Shown piece after piece: positions 11,402 through 23,599 of a stretch of DNA of 64,000 bases (position 1 is its first letter; every line of letters starts with the position of its first letter). The notes under the pieces were generated by a model. The model was given only the letters and a program-made list of their open reading frames with translations. It was not told the origin of the DNA and did no database searches. This stretch comes from Apiospora phragmitis. Lineage: Eukaryota; Ascomycota; Sordariomycetes; Amphisphaeriales; Apiosporaceae. Both the position numbers and the translations under genes were made by a program. Where the stretch lies: the NCBI GenBank assembly GCA_038363925.1, contig JAQQWL010000013.1:1178001-1242000 (forward strand), given 5' to 3'.

Positions 11402-12379
11402 TTAGTTAGCGGGAAGCCGTCCGACGACCTCAGCCATCTCCTCGTCCGTGTATATTCTGAAACCACGCTCCTTCGTCACGCTAGCCAGTTGCACGTTCTT
11501 GGCATCCAGCTTCTCCTCCATCACCTGCTTCAATGTCTTCAGAACTAATGTCTCGGCGTCGGCAATTGTGAGAGACTATCGTAAAATATTAGAATTGTAT
11601 ATACCGTACGGCGGTGAAACCCCATCGGCCTCACAAGAAGCGGGGTCTTACCTTGTGATATTCGTTCTGCAGCTCGGCCTGCGCGCCCTCGCTTCCGGAT
11701 CCAATGGCCTTGGCGTCGTAGCGGTAGAAGGTGCCGCTGGGCTCGGCGTGGTAAAGCTGGGGGCCGTCCTCGTCGTAGCCGGCGATGAGCAGGGCGACGC
11801 CGAAGGGGCGGGACATGATGCTCTCCTCGCCGTCGGCGCTCTCGCCGAAGCGCAGGGCCAGGTCGCAGATGGCCTGGGTGCAGCTCTCGACGCGCAGGGG
11901 CTCGTTGTAGTTGAAGGCGTGGCTCTGCGACTCGACGCGGGCGTGCTCGACCATGCTGCGGGCGTCGGCCTGCAGGCCCGACATGGCGCAGCCAATGTGG
12001 CGGTCGATCTCGACAATCTTCTCGACCGACGACGTCTCCAGCAGCGTCGACGTCACCCGCTTCTCCACGCCCAGCACCACGCCCTCCGACGTCGCCACGC
12101 CGATGGCGGTGCTGCCCAGCTTGATCGCCTCGAGCGAGTATTCGACCTGGAAGAGGCGGCCTTCGGGGAGAAGGTGCTACAGAGGGGTCGGCGGGGTTAG
12201 CGATGGTTATACCCTTGGGTGCACATGCTGTTATCGTGTGAGTAGTGGGTAGGCTACGTACTTGATACCCCGATCTGTTGGTTTTGGTGATGGTAGGTTA
12301 GCTTTGGGTTGGAACCCCTCCAAGTGCAGCCGGCCACCGATAGAAGGAACGTACCGTATTCAGATCTTGCCATAAACAT
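11402..12379 (-). CDS. PUP2: 20S proteasome subunit alpha type-5, one apparent frameshift and a 13-base microexon
   Basis: This is a structural alpha-ring subunit of the 20S proteasome. Coding order on the minus strand is 12355-12379 (MFMARSEY), 12262-12274 (13 bases, DRGIN), 11652-12176, and 11402-11575. The total is about 245 aa, normal for fungal alpha-5. Signature segments include [75 protein letters not shown] and [20 protein letters not shown]. The conserved NTFSPEGR needs five C on the minus strand, but only four are present (plus-strand G run 12165-12168). That deletes one base and breaks the frame in an essential gene, so an assembly error is likely. It stands head to head with the GCP2 gene, with starts 550 bases apart. 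Confidence 0.93.
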
Positions 12380-12929
12380 CTTTGCGGTTTGTGGGTGTTA
12401 TTGCGTCGAGGATGTGGGAAGATTCGATGCTGTTTGTTTGTTGGCGCGGACGAAGATGGTTGACGTTGGGAAGGCTGATGAATGGGACGGAGCTGCTGCT
12501 GCTGGAGCTCTCAGGTCAAGGCTACTACTCTACTGACGAAGCTCCAGCTTGTGCAGTCAGGTTGCCAGCACAGGTGCTTGCCTTTAGGTACCTTAGGTAC
12601 GTAGTCGCTTAGCGCGCAGGGCAAGGGCGCTAAGGACAGAGCCTCCCGGATTTGAGATCAGGTACCTCTGCCGAAGTAACAGCGGATCTGCCTGACTGAC
12701 TCAATCAAGCACAGCTGGCTGGAGCACTCACACTCACTCATTGGAAGAGTTTCTTGCCCGATGCAGCTTAATTGGCTGCCCAAGTCAACTAACTCGTCAA
12801 CCAGGAAGAAAGTCAACAACTACCGCCAATATATAATCTTCTGTCTTATCGCTGCCTGATGCTTCTGGCACAACGCCCTGGGGTCGCAATTCCAAAACCT
12901 CTGGTTCCCAATGTCGCCAAAACACCATC
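12380..12929. promoter_or_regulatory. Shared divergent promoter region of PUP2 and the GCP2 gene
   Basis: This 550-base interval lies between two divergent start codons, so it must carry both promoters (inference). A TATA-like AATATATAATC stands at about 12828-12838, roughly 95 bases before the GCP2 start. I did not find the yeast proteasome element GGTGGCAAA on either strand. Confidence 0.5.
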
Positions 12930-15835
12930 ATGTCATCCAGAGTCTCCAATTATGCGGACCGGCGCAGTAATGGCAACCCCAACAACGACAATGCGAACGC
13001 GACTTCATCAAGACCCCGCATGACATCGGGGCATAGCTTCAAAGCGGAACACCGTGAATCGCGAAGCGGCCCCTCACCACAGCCTGGCGGTAGCTTCACC
13101 GGCACCTCCCATAAACGCTCAGCTTCGGGCAACCCTCGACCGATCAGCAGAAGCGCAGAGGACCGGAGGACGGAGCGTACGACTATCACCACGAGGGAAA
13201 AGCTCGTGTCGCGCGCCAAGAGTCCCGAGAGAAGGACCAGAGACAGCGGCCCATCGGAGAGATGGAAACATACGAAGGAGCCGTCCAGGCATCGCGCAAC
13301 CGAGTCGAAGAGAGAGATACCCATTGAGGCTCCTCCGAGTAGGTCCCATCCAGGTCTTGCACTCTTCGCGATCCTATAGTCTAATACAAGTTCATATTTA
13401 GAAATATGGGAGCCTATCGCCTCTTTATCCAAGCCCTCGACTGCGCCATTGGCGCGCCGTATAACCGTACCTCCATTGGCGTCAGATATGCCCATGGCCC
13501 TGCAACCGCAAGCTCTACATCAGCTCTCTTTAGAGGCGCAGGAAGCCGCCATCATCGAAGATCTGTTGTTCGTGTTCATGGGATATGAGGGGCAATACAT
13601 CCGCTTCTCCTATGCCTACAACCCGAGCGAGGAGCGAGACCAGTTGACCGGGCCGACGTATAAAATATCTCCCGGTTTAGATCCGAGCTTGGAGGACCTC
13701 ACACAGTCCATGCTGAAGATGGCCACGCATTACACGGCCTTGGGGCACTTTGTTGATGTCCAGAGTCGCGAAGAGTTTGGTGCGGTGAACCATGCACTAT
13801 GCGCGGCTATTAGGAAGTACCTGCATGAATACTTGATCATGGTCGCTCAATTAGAGACTCAGTTCCTCACAAACGACTCTTTCACGTTACACGTTTTGAA
13901 TATACACACCCTTCCTACCTCCCAGATCATGGCCCAGCTTTACTTCCTGGCACGCGAGTTCCTGAAGAAGAACGGCATGCTTGACGACGAGAGTGAAGAA
14001 GAGTCCGACCCTGAGGATATCGATCAGATCCTCGAGAATCTGAAAAAGGGGGGCGATATCATTCCTGGGAATGTGACGGGGCGGAAAGTGTGCAAAGGCG
14101 GCGTGGTGCTCGCCATGATCACCAAGAGGCTCGAGACTATGTCAGGCGACCCAGCAGCTCGGTCATTGCTGACATCTTTGCTGCGCGATGCAAGTCGTCC
14201 ATATATGGCTATGCTCAACGAGTGGTTACACCATGGTGGCATCAACGACCCTCATGGCGAATTCCTGATCAAGGAGCAGAAGAGCATTACTCGAGAGGAA
14301 CTGGATAAGGATTACACAGACGACTATTGGGAGCGCCGGTACACGCTGCAGCGCGAACAGGATATTCCTCTGCAGCTGGTAGGGGTAAGAGATAAAGTGC
14401 TCCTCGCCGGAAAGTACTTGAACGTTGTCCGAGAATGCGGAGGAGTCGACATTAGCAAGGTCGCCCAAGACGTTCCGGTGACGTTTGATGATTCACGGTT
14501 TCTGGAGAACGTCAACAACGCATATGCTTACGCCAACGAATCCCTCATGAAGTTGCTCCTGACGACGCATGCACTCCCGGCCCGGTTACGCTCGCTAAAA
14601 CACTACTTCTTTCTCGATCCGTCAGACTATTTCACCTACTTCCTTGAACTCGGGTCATCCGAGTTGCGAAAACCAGTTAAATCTGTTAACACCGTCAAGC
14701 TGCAGTCGCTCCTGGATATCGTCCTGCGTCAGCCCGGAACGATCGTGTCTTTAGATCCCTTCAAAGAGGATGTCCATGTGGACATGAACGAAATCAGCCT
14801 CATTAAGATGTTGCAACGCGTTGTCAACATCACAGGCATGGAGCAGGGCGAGGTTTTGCAACCTTCTAGTGCACAGTCCCTGGAAGCAGAAAAGAATGCA
14901 AACGGTTTTACTTCTCTGGAACTCAACTATAGCGTCCCCTTTCCGGTCTCTCTGGTTATTAGCCGGAAGACGATATGGCGGTACCAAGCTCTCTTCCGGT
15001 ACCTTCTGTCCCTGCGCCATCTCGAATCACAGCTATGCACGACATGGCAGTCGCATAATAATGCCATCGTGTGGTGCCACAGGTCGTCGGCCCGCAGGAT
15101 AGAGATCTGGAAGCGGCGGGTATGGACGTTGCGTGCCCGTATGATCGTCTTCGTACAGCAGCTTTTGTATTTTTGTACTCTGGAGGTGATTGAACCGAAC
15201 TGGCAAGCTTTGATGTCCAGGCTTAAGATGAAGGACGGCAGTCTCGAAGGAACAGGGAAGCCTGATCGCACAGTAGATGAGCTGATGCAGGATCATGTGG
15301 ACTTCTTGGATACCTGCTTGAAAGGTTGCATGCTTACCAACAGCAGGCTAATCAGGGTATGCAACCGGACTCTTCCATTTCTAGGCGAATATGCGTGTGC
15401 TGACTTGATACTTGCTGCGTTTAGATCCACTCCAAGCTCATGCAGACCTGTACCTTGTTCGCTGCATACTCCAACTGGCTATCCAGGGAGCTCGAAAAGG
15501 CAGACCCGGACCTCGTCGGTAACATCAAGCCGCCCAACATGAGCGACGAGCAATGGCGACGTTTCCAGGCGCTAAAGCCGCAAAAGTCGCACAACGACAG
15601 CATGGCGTCTAACAAATCCATGCTGGACGAGGAGTCTCGGGTTAACAACCTCTTCGAGATCCTCAAGAAGTACGAGACCAACTTCAGCCGGCATCTGCAG
15701 ATCCTGCTCGATGCCCTCAACCATTATGCCGCCACGGAGACTGTGGTGCTTCTCAGTCTTTGCGCCAGGCTTGCCACGGCAAACCAGGGCACAGAGTATT
15801 CTGGGCTGAGACACGATGAGGATATAGCTGGTTGA
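12930..15835 (+). CDS. Gamma-tubulin complex component 2 (Spc97/Alp4 family)
   Basis: GCP2 and GCP3 with gamma-tubulin form the small complex that nucleates microtubules at the spindle pole body (family knowledge). Exons 12930-13338, 13402-15356 and 15425-15835 give about 924 aa. The N-terminal 150 residues are Ser/Arg/Pro-rich and likely disordered. The GRIP1 region begins at EAAIIEDLLFVFMGYEGQYI and continues with LTQSMLKMATHYTALGHFVD and LHEYLIMVAQLETQFL. The centre has a typical acidic loop (DDESEEESDPEDIDQILENLKK) and the signature KVCKGGVVLAMITKRLETMSG. The C-terminal half contains AHALPARLRSLKHYFFLDPSDYF-like GRIP2 sequence. The two introns keep frame exactly, and no frame break is seen. 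The assignment to GCP2 rather than GCP3 rests on these segments and overall length. Confidence 0.9.
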
Positions 15836-16584
15836 GAAGGCTAAGGACCTAGGTATGGCCAAGTAGAGTACTTGGGCGTTTGGGGAGGTGTTGAGAGAGA
15901 GGGAGAGACGAGGCTCATGTCCGATGTTTGGGAGAAAAGATACCACATTCAATTCGAACGTTTGTTCCACTTGCCCGCAACCTAGTGAATAAATCATCAT
16001 ATCCGTACAAGGTGTACTGGCAGATTATCGCATAGTCCAAGCACCAATCGCATTAATCGAATGGACATAACGTACACAAGAAACTACTTGCACGTTATCG
16101 GTATAGTTGGCCCCTCCCCTTTCCCTATCGCTCCTATATTCGCCCGTTCCTATCCCATCCGGGGACTGGTTATAAGAGGCTCGAAGCGAGGTACCGAACC
16201 TGAACGTTTCTCGAGCCCAATTTGCTCGTATGTGGACCCCAAGAATCTCAAGTATAGAGACCAGTTATTTGGCAGTGTAGTGCTAGTTGTCAGCCTCACA
16301 TATCATATACTTATATAAAATGGGAAAAGGCTAAGCACCACAGACAATTTCAGCTATAGTGGCCTAAGTTGGCTGTTGCCTACTGATTTGGTAGCTGACA
16401 TTTATTATGAGATTAGGAGGCTCGTCACATGTCAAAAGGCTGTCCATGGAGCTGGGCTGAAGGCTATTATGAATATATTTATGCTGTAAACCGCTTGCTG
16501 TACCTGTCTAAATCTATCAAAACGCCCGTAAAGAATCTAAAACCAATCGCTAGGTCTCCTGTAACCAAGCCTATGTAATCATGT
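15836..16584. other. Intergenic region between convergent GCP2 and MFS genes
   Basis: These 749 bases are moderately A/T-rich and should contain both 3' untranslated regions. I see no gene, RNA or repeat. Confidence 0.45.
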
Positions 16585-18431
16585 CTAGTCCTCGCCACGT
16601 GCCAACTTGACATTCTCCTTTTGTCGCTCCTGTCGCTGATGCCAGATCACCCACAGGGTTACCACAATACCCACGGCGCAAGCGCACAAGGTCACCATGT
16701 AGGCCGTCCAGTAGCAATTGATGCCATCTTCGCAAGTCCTGCTTCCGTTGGGCTCCACGACCGAGTGCGCATCGAACACGGCGCCGTAGAACAAGTTGAA
16801 AATGTTACTACTGACGACTGGCGACAGCGTCATGTAACCCCAGTTCTGGCTGAGGCCGTGGATGCCAAAGGACTCGGCCACGATGGAGGGGAACACGCCG
16901 AAGAGGAAGCCATAACCCAGGCCGCTGAAGCCCGAAACAAGGCCAAGCATGTGGGGATTCACAATCTTCAAGGCGCAGATCTGTGCCACCGCAAAAATGC
17001 CGCTGGCGACGACGAGACACCATACACGGCTAGCATGGAGCAGTTTGACCAGCAAATCCGAACCCATGCCTATAACATATCAGAAAGATCCACATAGCTA
17101 TATAGCCGTATATATGTACTTACCACTCAATAACCTTCCCGCGAAACTGCCAATTGAAAGGATGGAAACATGCATCTGCTGACGTAGCACAAGCGTTTTA
17201 TCGTCGATAGAGTCATCGTAGTGTTTCCATAAGGCTGTCACATCGTTTCCGATGTTGCTGTGGCTGGTCAGCGCTCATTGGGTGCAGGGGTGCTCCCGGT
17301 GGTACTTACTTGATGGTCATGAGACCGATGCCAGACAGGATGGCCATGATAATCCACAGTTGCCAGAACTCCAAGTTTTTCAGCAACGCCCAGCCGCGAG
17401 TATCTACACGATGAGAACGATCCAAATCAATACTGCGCTGCACATATACTTCACCAGGTAGCGACGACGACGTGGTCGACCGAGACATAAGAGAAGACGT
17501 CTCATTTAATTCCTCAGCCTCATCTCGACCCCCTTTGTCCGGGGCGGTCTCCGCCTCGAGATCAACCGCTGGGTTGCTTGGGGATTCATGGTCCGGAGCC
17601 GGGTCGTCGTCGTTTGAGGTAGCATTTTCATGTATTGTTGTATTACTAGATGACGTACCAGGTTCAGCAGGTTGGCCGTGGTGGAAAGCAGAGCGCCGCG
17701 TCTTCGATTCGTGGGACATGGTGGGGTGCAGAATTTGCGAGTCGGACTGGCCTTCCTCGCCTGACGCGACGGACTGATAATGCGGTGTATGAGGGTAGAC
17801 CCTCAAGAAGAAGAAGCCCACGAAGGTCATGGCGAAAGTCCCATATGCCAGGAGCATCAAGAACCGACTCGGGTCCCCGGGGAAGAAGATGGAGCCGATC
17901 AAAGCGAAGAAGAAGGCGGATAGGCCGAAGGCAGCGAGCGGAAACGCGGTAGCTGTACCTCGGTGGTGAGGCCAGTTCAGCGCCGACGTCTTGACCGCCG
18001 CGTTGAAGGCCATACAGCCTCCAAGGCCTGTCAGGTAGGAGAAGAAGCACATAAAAGGCACTGATCCATGACCCTCGCTATATGCCACATGTAGAGGGTA
18101 GTATCCGATGCCGAGTAGGAGGGAGCCTAGAACAACTGCCGGTCGCGGTCCTTTGCTATCGATGAGCATCCCAATGGGTACTCCCATGGAGTACATGCCG
18201 AGGTTGCCAGCCAGGCCTATTACATTGCTTTCGGTCGCGGATAGCAGAAGACGGTCTGCGAATTGAGGCGCCCATGCTGAGTAGACGTACTGTTGCCGAG
18301 TGGGCGCTGTTAGCAAGGAGGCATGCCAGGCTAGGCTTGAAGCTCACATTTGTTCCACAGGCTAGGGATATAATAGTTGCAGACACACTAGACACGATGC
18401 GTGCCTGCCGAAGGTCCTTATCTAACGTCAT
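16585..18431 (-). CDS. MFS transporter of the nodulin-like family (YMR155W-like)
   Basis: Four exons in coding order (18348-18431, 17310-18289, 17124-17257, 16585-17069) give 1,683 bases and about 560 aa. The N-terminus reads MTLDKDLRQARIVSSVSATI, then LACGTNYVYSAWAPQFADRL and NLGMYSMGVPIGMLIDSKGPRP, the hallmarks of the nodulin-like/MFS family. Six predicted membrane segments precede a long acidic Ser/Asp/Glu-rich cytosolic loop (about 190-320) and six more follow it. The third exon restores the family signature MTINNIGND across the splice junction, which confirms the intron placement. The substrate is unknown, and related yeast YMR155W is also uncharacterised. Monocarboxylate-like Mch1 transporters are an alternative relative. 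It is divergent from TMS1, with starts 1.4 kb apart. Confidence 0.87.
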
Positions 18432-19813
18432 GTTGGTGGAAGTGCGATATCGGGCTTTCCACTCAAGTTAGGGGATAGATAGTGGGCGCGAAAGATGGAA
18501 TCGGGCCCAGAGCTATACTGCACAGACCAGAGATCAATACTTGGTCATTGGGTAAGAAGAAGAGTGATGTAAAAAGAGTGTGTTGGGGATGAGACAGAGT
18601 GAAAAGGACCGAGGGAAAGGTCTACATAGGGTAGATAGGAAAAAGAGCGTTGATGGGCAAGTGCTGATGTGTCGGGCTTGCTATCGTGGAACCCCCCAAG
18701 CACCAAGACCAAGACGTATGTACGTATGCTTGCTTATCAGAGGTTATCTCCCCCATAGTTCCAGGGCTTGGTTGTACCATCCCGCGGCATCGGGAGTGCG
18801 CCGAGTGGGTGGGCAGCGGGTTTCATGCAGCTCCCCATTGCCCAGCGTGCATCCTAACTTCCATGTACCGGTAGCATGTGTCTTAGTTCCATGGCGGGAG
18901 CCGGCTGGGTCACTGTAACACCTATAAACCGCCCTTCTGAGTCGCCATCAATCGGACTTGTTAGTTCTACGAATGAGTCTACAGGTATAGTATCTGTCTT
19001 GTTCCTACCGTTGGTGATACTCAGGGCGGAAATTGAAATTGCGCCAATTGTCTCGGTGGCCAGGAGCGGTGGCCAGCGCATTGGCAGTCGGTTTGTATTA
19101 GCAATTGGTTCCAATCTAACCTTGGTGAGTGGCGGGCAAAACAGGTAGATACAAGCAGCAAGTCGATTTTGAGATAGCTTGTACGTACCTGAATCCGCTG
19201 CTGACGTTATATGACAAAGGATCGTCAAGACTACAAGTATGTGGACTGTCCCATGGGGTTCTCCGCGAGGAAGTTTACATAGTAGATACTTCAACCTCAA
19301 ATTATCCCCTTGATTGCCACGGCGCTGCTTTTCGTACCGTTACTAGCAACAAAAGATCAACACGGCCGTGCGTGCCGTAACAGGGTTCGCTTAACCAATC
19401 AAATAACACACTGAGCAAGACGGACGTCAAAAACGCAACTCTGATCGTACTAAATTTATCCCTGGTCCGTACAATACTGCCAAATGTGGTGGAAAGCAGC
19501 GCCGTGGCAATCAAGGGGATAGAGAACTTCAAGTCTCAACTATCTACCCTCTCGAATATAGGAATGTGAATAAATAATTGTGCCAGCCATGAACTTATGT
19601 AGAATGCGACTCGTGACTGGCGGCCCACCTTTTGGCAGCCGGTGCAGGTGACGACGTAATTTGTAGTGCACGGTCGGGCCTGCCGCATAATTCAGGCGTG
19701 CGACGAGCGCTTCTCAGGTTGACATACATCCAACAATAACAACTATTTTCGGCAAACATCCATTTCATCAACAAACGCCTTCGTTTGGATACGAGACGAC
19801 CGAATAAGGCACG
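18432..19813. promoter_or_regulatory. Divergent upstream region of the MFS and TMS1 genes
   Basis: This 1.38-kb interval lies between divergent starts. A minus-strand open frame of 148 codons (18854-19300) has a hydrophobic beginning but no recognisable family, and its plus-strand complement is also open over much of the same stretch. I do not call it a gene. Promoter function is inferred from position only. Confidence 0.4.
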
Positions 19814-21373
19814 ATGGGTGCTCTCCTATCCATTCCATTGCTGGCTGTACCCAGCATGGGCACAGTAGGCCTTCCCTTGGTTCCCGCGCATTGCTCTCTC
19901 TAACGCCATCTTCGCAATATAGCTCGTGTCCTTCGCTGCCAGTTGCTGCGGTGCTGCCACATGCTCCATGGTATGCAGCGCATGCGGCAAGTGTGGCAAC
20001 AGGTAAGATGCCCCTTTTGTTTATCTTACGGTAGACTTCGCGACAAAGCTAACCCACGATTCAATAGTGTTGCCACTCGTATTGCCTATGCCCTTATGCT
20101 TCTGGTAAACTCGACTGTAGCATGGGTTATGCTCACGCCCTGGGCCGTCGAAAAGCTGCAAAACCTGATGCTTGATTATGTCAAGATCAACTGCCCGAAC
20201 GGAGAATGCTATGGACGGCTGGCTGTCCAACGAATCAACTTCGCCCTTGGCCTCTTTCACCTCATTTTTGCCGGTCTTCTCTTCGGCGTCAACAATACCA
20301 AAAACCCGAGGGCTGCCTTGCAGAATGGCTTCTGGGGCCCCAAGGTCATCGCCTGGGTGGCTTTTGTCGTCCTCTCGTTCCTGATCCCCGACGAATTCTA
20401 CGTTTTCTGGGGCACCTATATCGGCTTCATCGGCGCTATGCTGTTCTTGATCCTCGGCTTGGTTCTCTTGGTTGATCTGGCTCATACATGGGCCGAATAT
20501 TGCCTCGAGCAGATCGAAAACACGGGTTCAAAGGTCTGGAGTATTGTTCTGATCGGGTCAACTCTGAGCATGTACCTGGGATCTTTGGCCATGACTATCG
20601 TTCAGTACATCTTCTTTGCATCCAGCGGATGTTCCATGAACCAGGCTGCCATCACCGTCAACCTGATCATGTGGCTCGGCATATCCTTCATCTCGGTTCA
20701 TCCTGCAATCCAGGAGCATAACCCGAAGGCTGGGTTGGCACAGGCTGCTATGGTCGCCATCTACTGCACGTACCTCACCATGTCCGCCGTTTCGATGGAG
20801 CCTGATGATAAGCTGTGCAACCCCTTGATTCGCGCCCAGGGTGCTCGGACAAGCTCGGTGGTCATCGGTGCAATCGTCACTATGTTGACTGTAGCTTACA
20901 CCACTACCCGCGCCGCTACCCAAAGCCTCGGACTGGGGAACAACCGCGGTGGCATCAGACTGCCCGACGACGATGAGCATGACCTCGTCACGCAACAGCC
21001 TGGTCGACAGGATATGAGACGAGAAGTGCTGCGGCGAGCTGTGGAGGAAGGAAGTTTGCCTGCCGATGCTCTGCTGTCAGACGACGAGGATGAAGAGTCG
21101 AGTGGAAAGTCATCGCATGACGACGAGCGCGCAAGTACGCAGTACAACTACTCCGTCTTCCACGTCATTTTCTTCCTGGCAACTTGCTGGGTTGCGACTT
21201 TGCTCACTTCGACCTGGGGCGATGAAGAGGTGCAGTCTGGGGACTTTGCGCCTGTGGGACGAACGTACTGGGCTAGCTGGGTCAAGATTGTGTGTGCTTG
21301 GATTTGTTATGCTATGTACACCTGGACTTTGGTAGCCCCCATTGTCCTGCCTGAACGCTTCGAGCTCTCTTAG
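19814..21373 (+). CDS. TMS1: Serine incorporator family membrane protein (TMS1)
   Basis: TMS1/Serinc proteins are multi-pass membrane proteins linked to incorporation of serine into membrane lipids (family knowledge; the mechanism is disputed). Exons 19814-19864, 19923-20002 and 20068-21373 give 478 aa. The start MGALLSIPLLAVPSMGT joins over intron 1 to LVSFAASCCGAATCSMVCSA and over intron 2 to CGKCGNSVATRIAYALMLL, the Cys-rich N-terminus of fungal members. Some ten membrane segments follow. Family motifs include CYGRLAVQRINFALGLFHL, NGFWGPKVIAWVAFVVLSF and NYSVFHVIFFLATCWVATLL near the C-terminus. An acidic Ser-rich cytosolic loop (ALLSDDEDEESSGKSSHDDE) lies before the last two segments. It converges on AIM41, with 405 bases between the stops. 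Confidence 0.93.
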
Positions 21374-21778
21374 GCTTCAAACAAATATTATAATTTTCGG
21401 GTGCGGTGGAGTTCTGAAGGCACTGGTCAATTTGGAAGAATGGGGGAGAGCGTTGTATAAACCTACCGATAGATATCACTAAGTCGTTTCGAAGATTTTG
21501 GCATTGGACTTCGCTTTCTTTAGTGTAATGGTCACGATTGATAATGAGTTTATCTGAGGGTGTGATGTCTATGACATGTTGTATGTACATGCATGCGCAA
21601 CATTGCCAACGTTCTAAAGGAGGGGAGTGCCAAGGTGCTCGTCGGGCCCTTTGAGTGCTGTTACACCGCAGTCCTGGTACGGATATACAGAGCGGAACGC
21701 ACCCTCTAATGTACATCTCTAGTTTTAATATACAATATGGCGCGCCCACTCTCCAGACGCGAGGTCTGCCGATTTCAT
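21374..21778. other. Intergenic region between convergent TMS1 and AIM41
   Basis: This stretch should contain both 3' untranslated regions. I see nothing else in it. Confidence 0.45.
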
Positions 21779-22423
21779 TTATCCCACTACTTCCTTGACA
21801 ATCTTTGCCAACTCGGATTTCTCCACATCCTTGCCCTCCAAGGGTCCACCGGGGGCCAGCAGCTTCTTCATGACATTGCCCATCTGCACCTTGCCTCCGG
21901 TCGCCACGCCCCCCTCGCTCGTCATGGCTGTGACGATGCCGGCGACGATGGTCCGCAGCTCGTCGGCGCCGACCTTCTGCACGCCGCTGCCGGCGACGTA
22001 CTCGTCGAGGATGTCGATCTGGGCCTGCTCCTCCTCGACGAGGTCGTCGCGGCCGGCCAGCAGGAACTCGGCGGCGGCGTCGCGCGAGGCCCACGCGGTC
22101 TTGCGCAGGAGGGCCACGAGCTGCGCGTCCGTCGTGATCGGGCTCGCCGTCTTGGAGGCGTTCAGCGTCGCCGCCAGGACCGAGCGCAGCACCGTCAGCC
22201 GCGCCGCGTCCTTGGCCCGCATCGCCGTCTTGAGGTCCGCCTTCAGCTTCTGCAGCAGCGGCGGCGGCGGCGGGTCGGTGGAGTACGGGCGGCGGCACAG
22301 CGGGGTGGTGTTCGGGATACTGAGCAGTGGTCGGGCGGCGGGCCAGGTGGTGGCGGCGGTGGTGGTGGTGAACCGGGCCCGTGTCAGGCTCAGGGGCAGC
22401 CGTTTGGGTGCTTGGAAGGCCAT
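21779..22423 (-). CDS. AIM41: Mitochondrial AIM41-type protein with GatB/YqeY domain
   Basis: This is a single-exon frame of 214 aa. The first 48 residues or so are Arg/Thr/Pro-rich with almost no acidic residues (MAFQAPKRLPLSLTRARFTT, ..CRRPYSTD), a good mitochondrial targeting peptide. The GatB/YqeY domain follows: LLQKLKADLKTAMRAKDAAR, LTVLRSVLAATLNASK, a helical EEQAQIDILDEY segment and the C-terminal GGKVQMGNVMKKLLAPGGPL, which resembles the tRNA-amidotransferase tail domain. Yeast Aim41 is mitochondrial with no defined reaction; a link to tRNA-dependent amidation is suggested only by homology. Third positions are very GC-rich compared with the flanks. Confidence 0.92.
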   Translation of the reverse strand: MAFQAPKRLPLSLTRARFTTTTAATTWPAARPLLSIPNTTPLCRRPYSTDPPPPPLLQKLKADLKTAMRAKDAARLTVLRSVLAATLNASKTASPITTDAQLVALLRKTAWASRDAAAEFLLAGRDDLVEEEQAQIDILDEYVAGSGVQKVGADELRTIVAGIVTAMTSEGGVATGGKVQMGNVMKKLLAPGGPLEGKDVEKSELAKIVKEVVG

Positions 22424-23599
22424 GTTGTGTATGTGGTATGAGAACAGTCGGGTATGTCCTGTGGTTTGTGTACGGCGTTGTGTTCAAAGAACTATTCGGA
22501 GGTGGGTTTGTCGTGCTTGAGCTCGGAGCTTGGAGCTCTGAAGCTGCAATAAAATTTTGGGATCTCTGCCAATTGACGTAACACGGGCCTTCATCCACCC
22601 CTGTCGTCGATGAGAAGCTCCACCGAACAAGCATGGGTGTCACCCCCATACCTCAAAGTTGGGGCCGCTGCGTAGGGCTTACATAGTGACCACTGACAAC
22701 CTCTAATGCTAAACTACATGTAGTACTAATGATTCTCGTCTGCAGCTTCGATCGTAGGTATCCCTCTAAGGATTCCTGCTTCTATAACCGTAAGCTCAAC
22801 CGTCAATATTTTTATTAAAATACTCTGCATAAGTAGGTAATGTAGTTGAGATGTGGAACTGGCAAAGGAGTAAACTGATCCACTTTCGGTGCCGCCGTCA
22901 CATGCCGGTAGTGAGCGAGACACCCATCCCCCTTGGAAGTTGCGACCACCACCATCCAGCAAGGTTACCTACGTAGTAGTGACTTCCACTTGATCACAGG
23001 TATGTTCCCATCTGGCGGTTTCCTTAATACCGTTTCTCGCCTGTTAATATCATCCGTTGTAACCAACTTTAACTCGACTTCATGAACGCTGAGTCACGTT
23101 TGCTGATTCTCGTGCTCGTTCATAATTACCATCAACCCTTTCATCATTAACAACCTCATTGAAGTTATCTAAAGTATTTCATCTCTTCATCGTAGAGGAA
23201 AACCATGACGTACTCACTCGGTCCCCATCTGAATACACAACATCCTACAGGTCGTAATACACCGAGCCAAATATTCGGGGCAGTCTCTTCGGCAATATGT
23301 GCGAAGCTGCATCATACTCTGCGAAGCTGCTCCCTGAATAACGTTTACTTTATGACAAATTCGACGCTTTCTCAACGAAGACGCCGGTCCGGCCACATTC
23401 AGCGATGTACCCGCTTGCCACTTCGCCCTTTCCTATGACGGCTGGAAGAGCTCTTGCTAGAGCTGTGCCTGTGCGAGCTAGACATTCCCGGCCCTGAGCG
23501 TTTCATGCCAGCAACAACGTATCTAATGGACTATGTCAGTTCAGGACGCAAATGAGAACTCCCCTGGCGAGACGGGGGTATTGTTTAGGAAGTAGGCAC
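22424..23599. other. Gene-free interval upstream of AIM41
   Basis: The first few hundred bases are the AIM41 promoter by position. The rest (about 22700-23599) is A/T-richer and contains no frame above 78 codons that looks protein-like. Confidence 0.45.

Noticed and set aside
21312..22649. Open frame of 445 codons on the minus strand
   Set aside because: It runs across the 3' end of TMS1 and through AIM41 in another frame; the Arg/Pro/Gly-rich part is the shifted AIM41 sequence.
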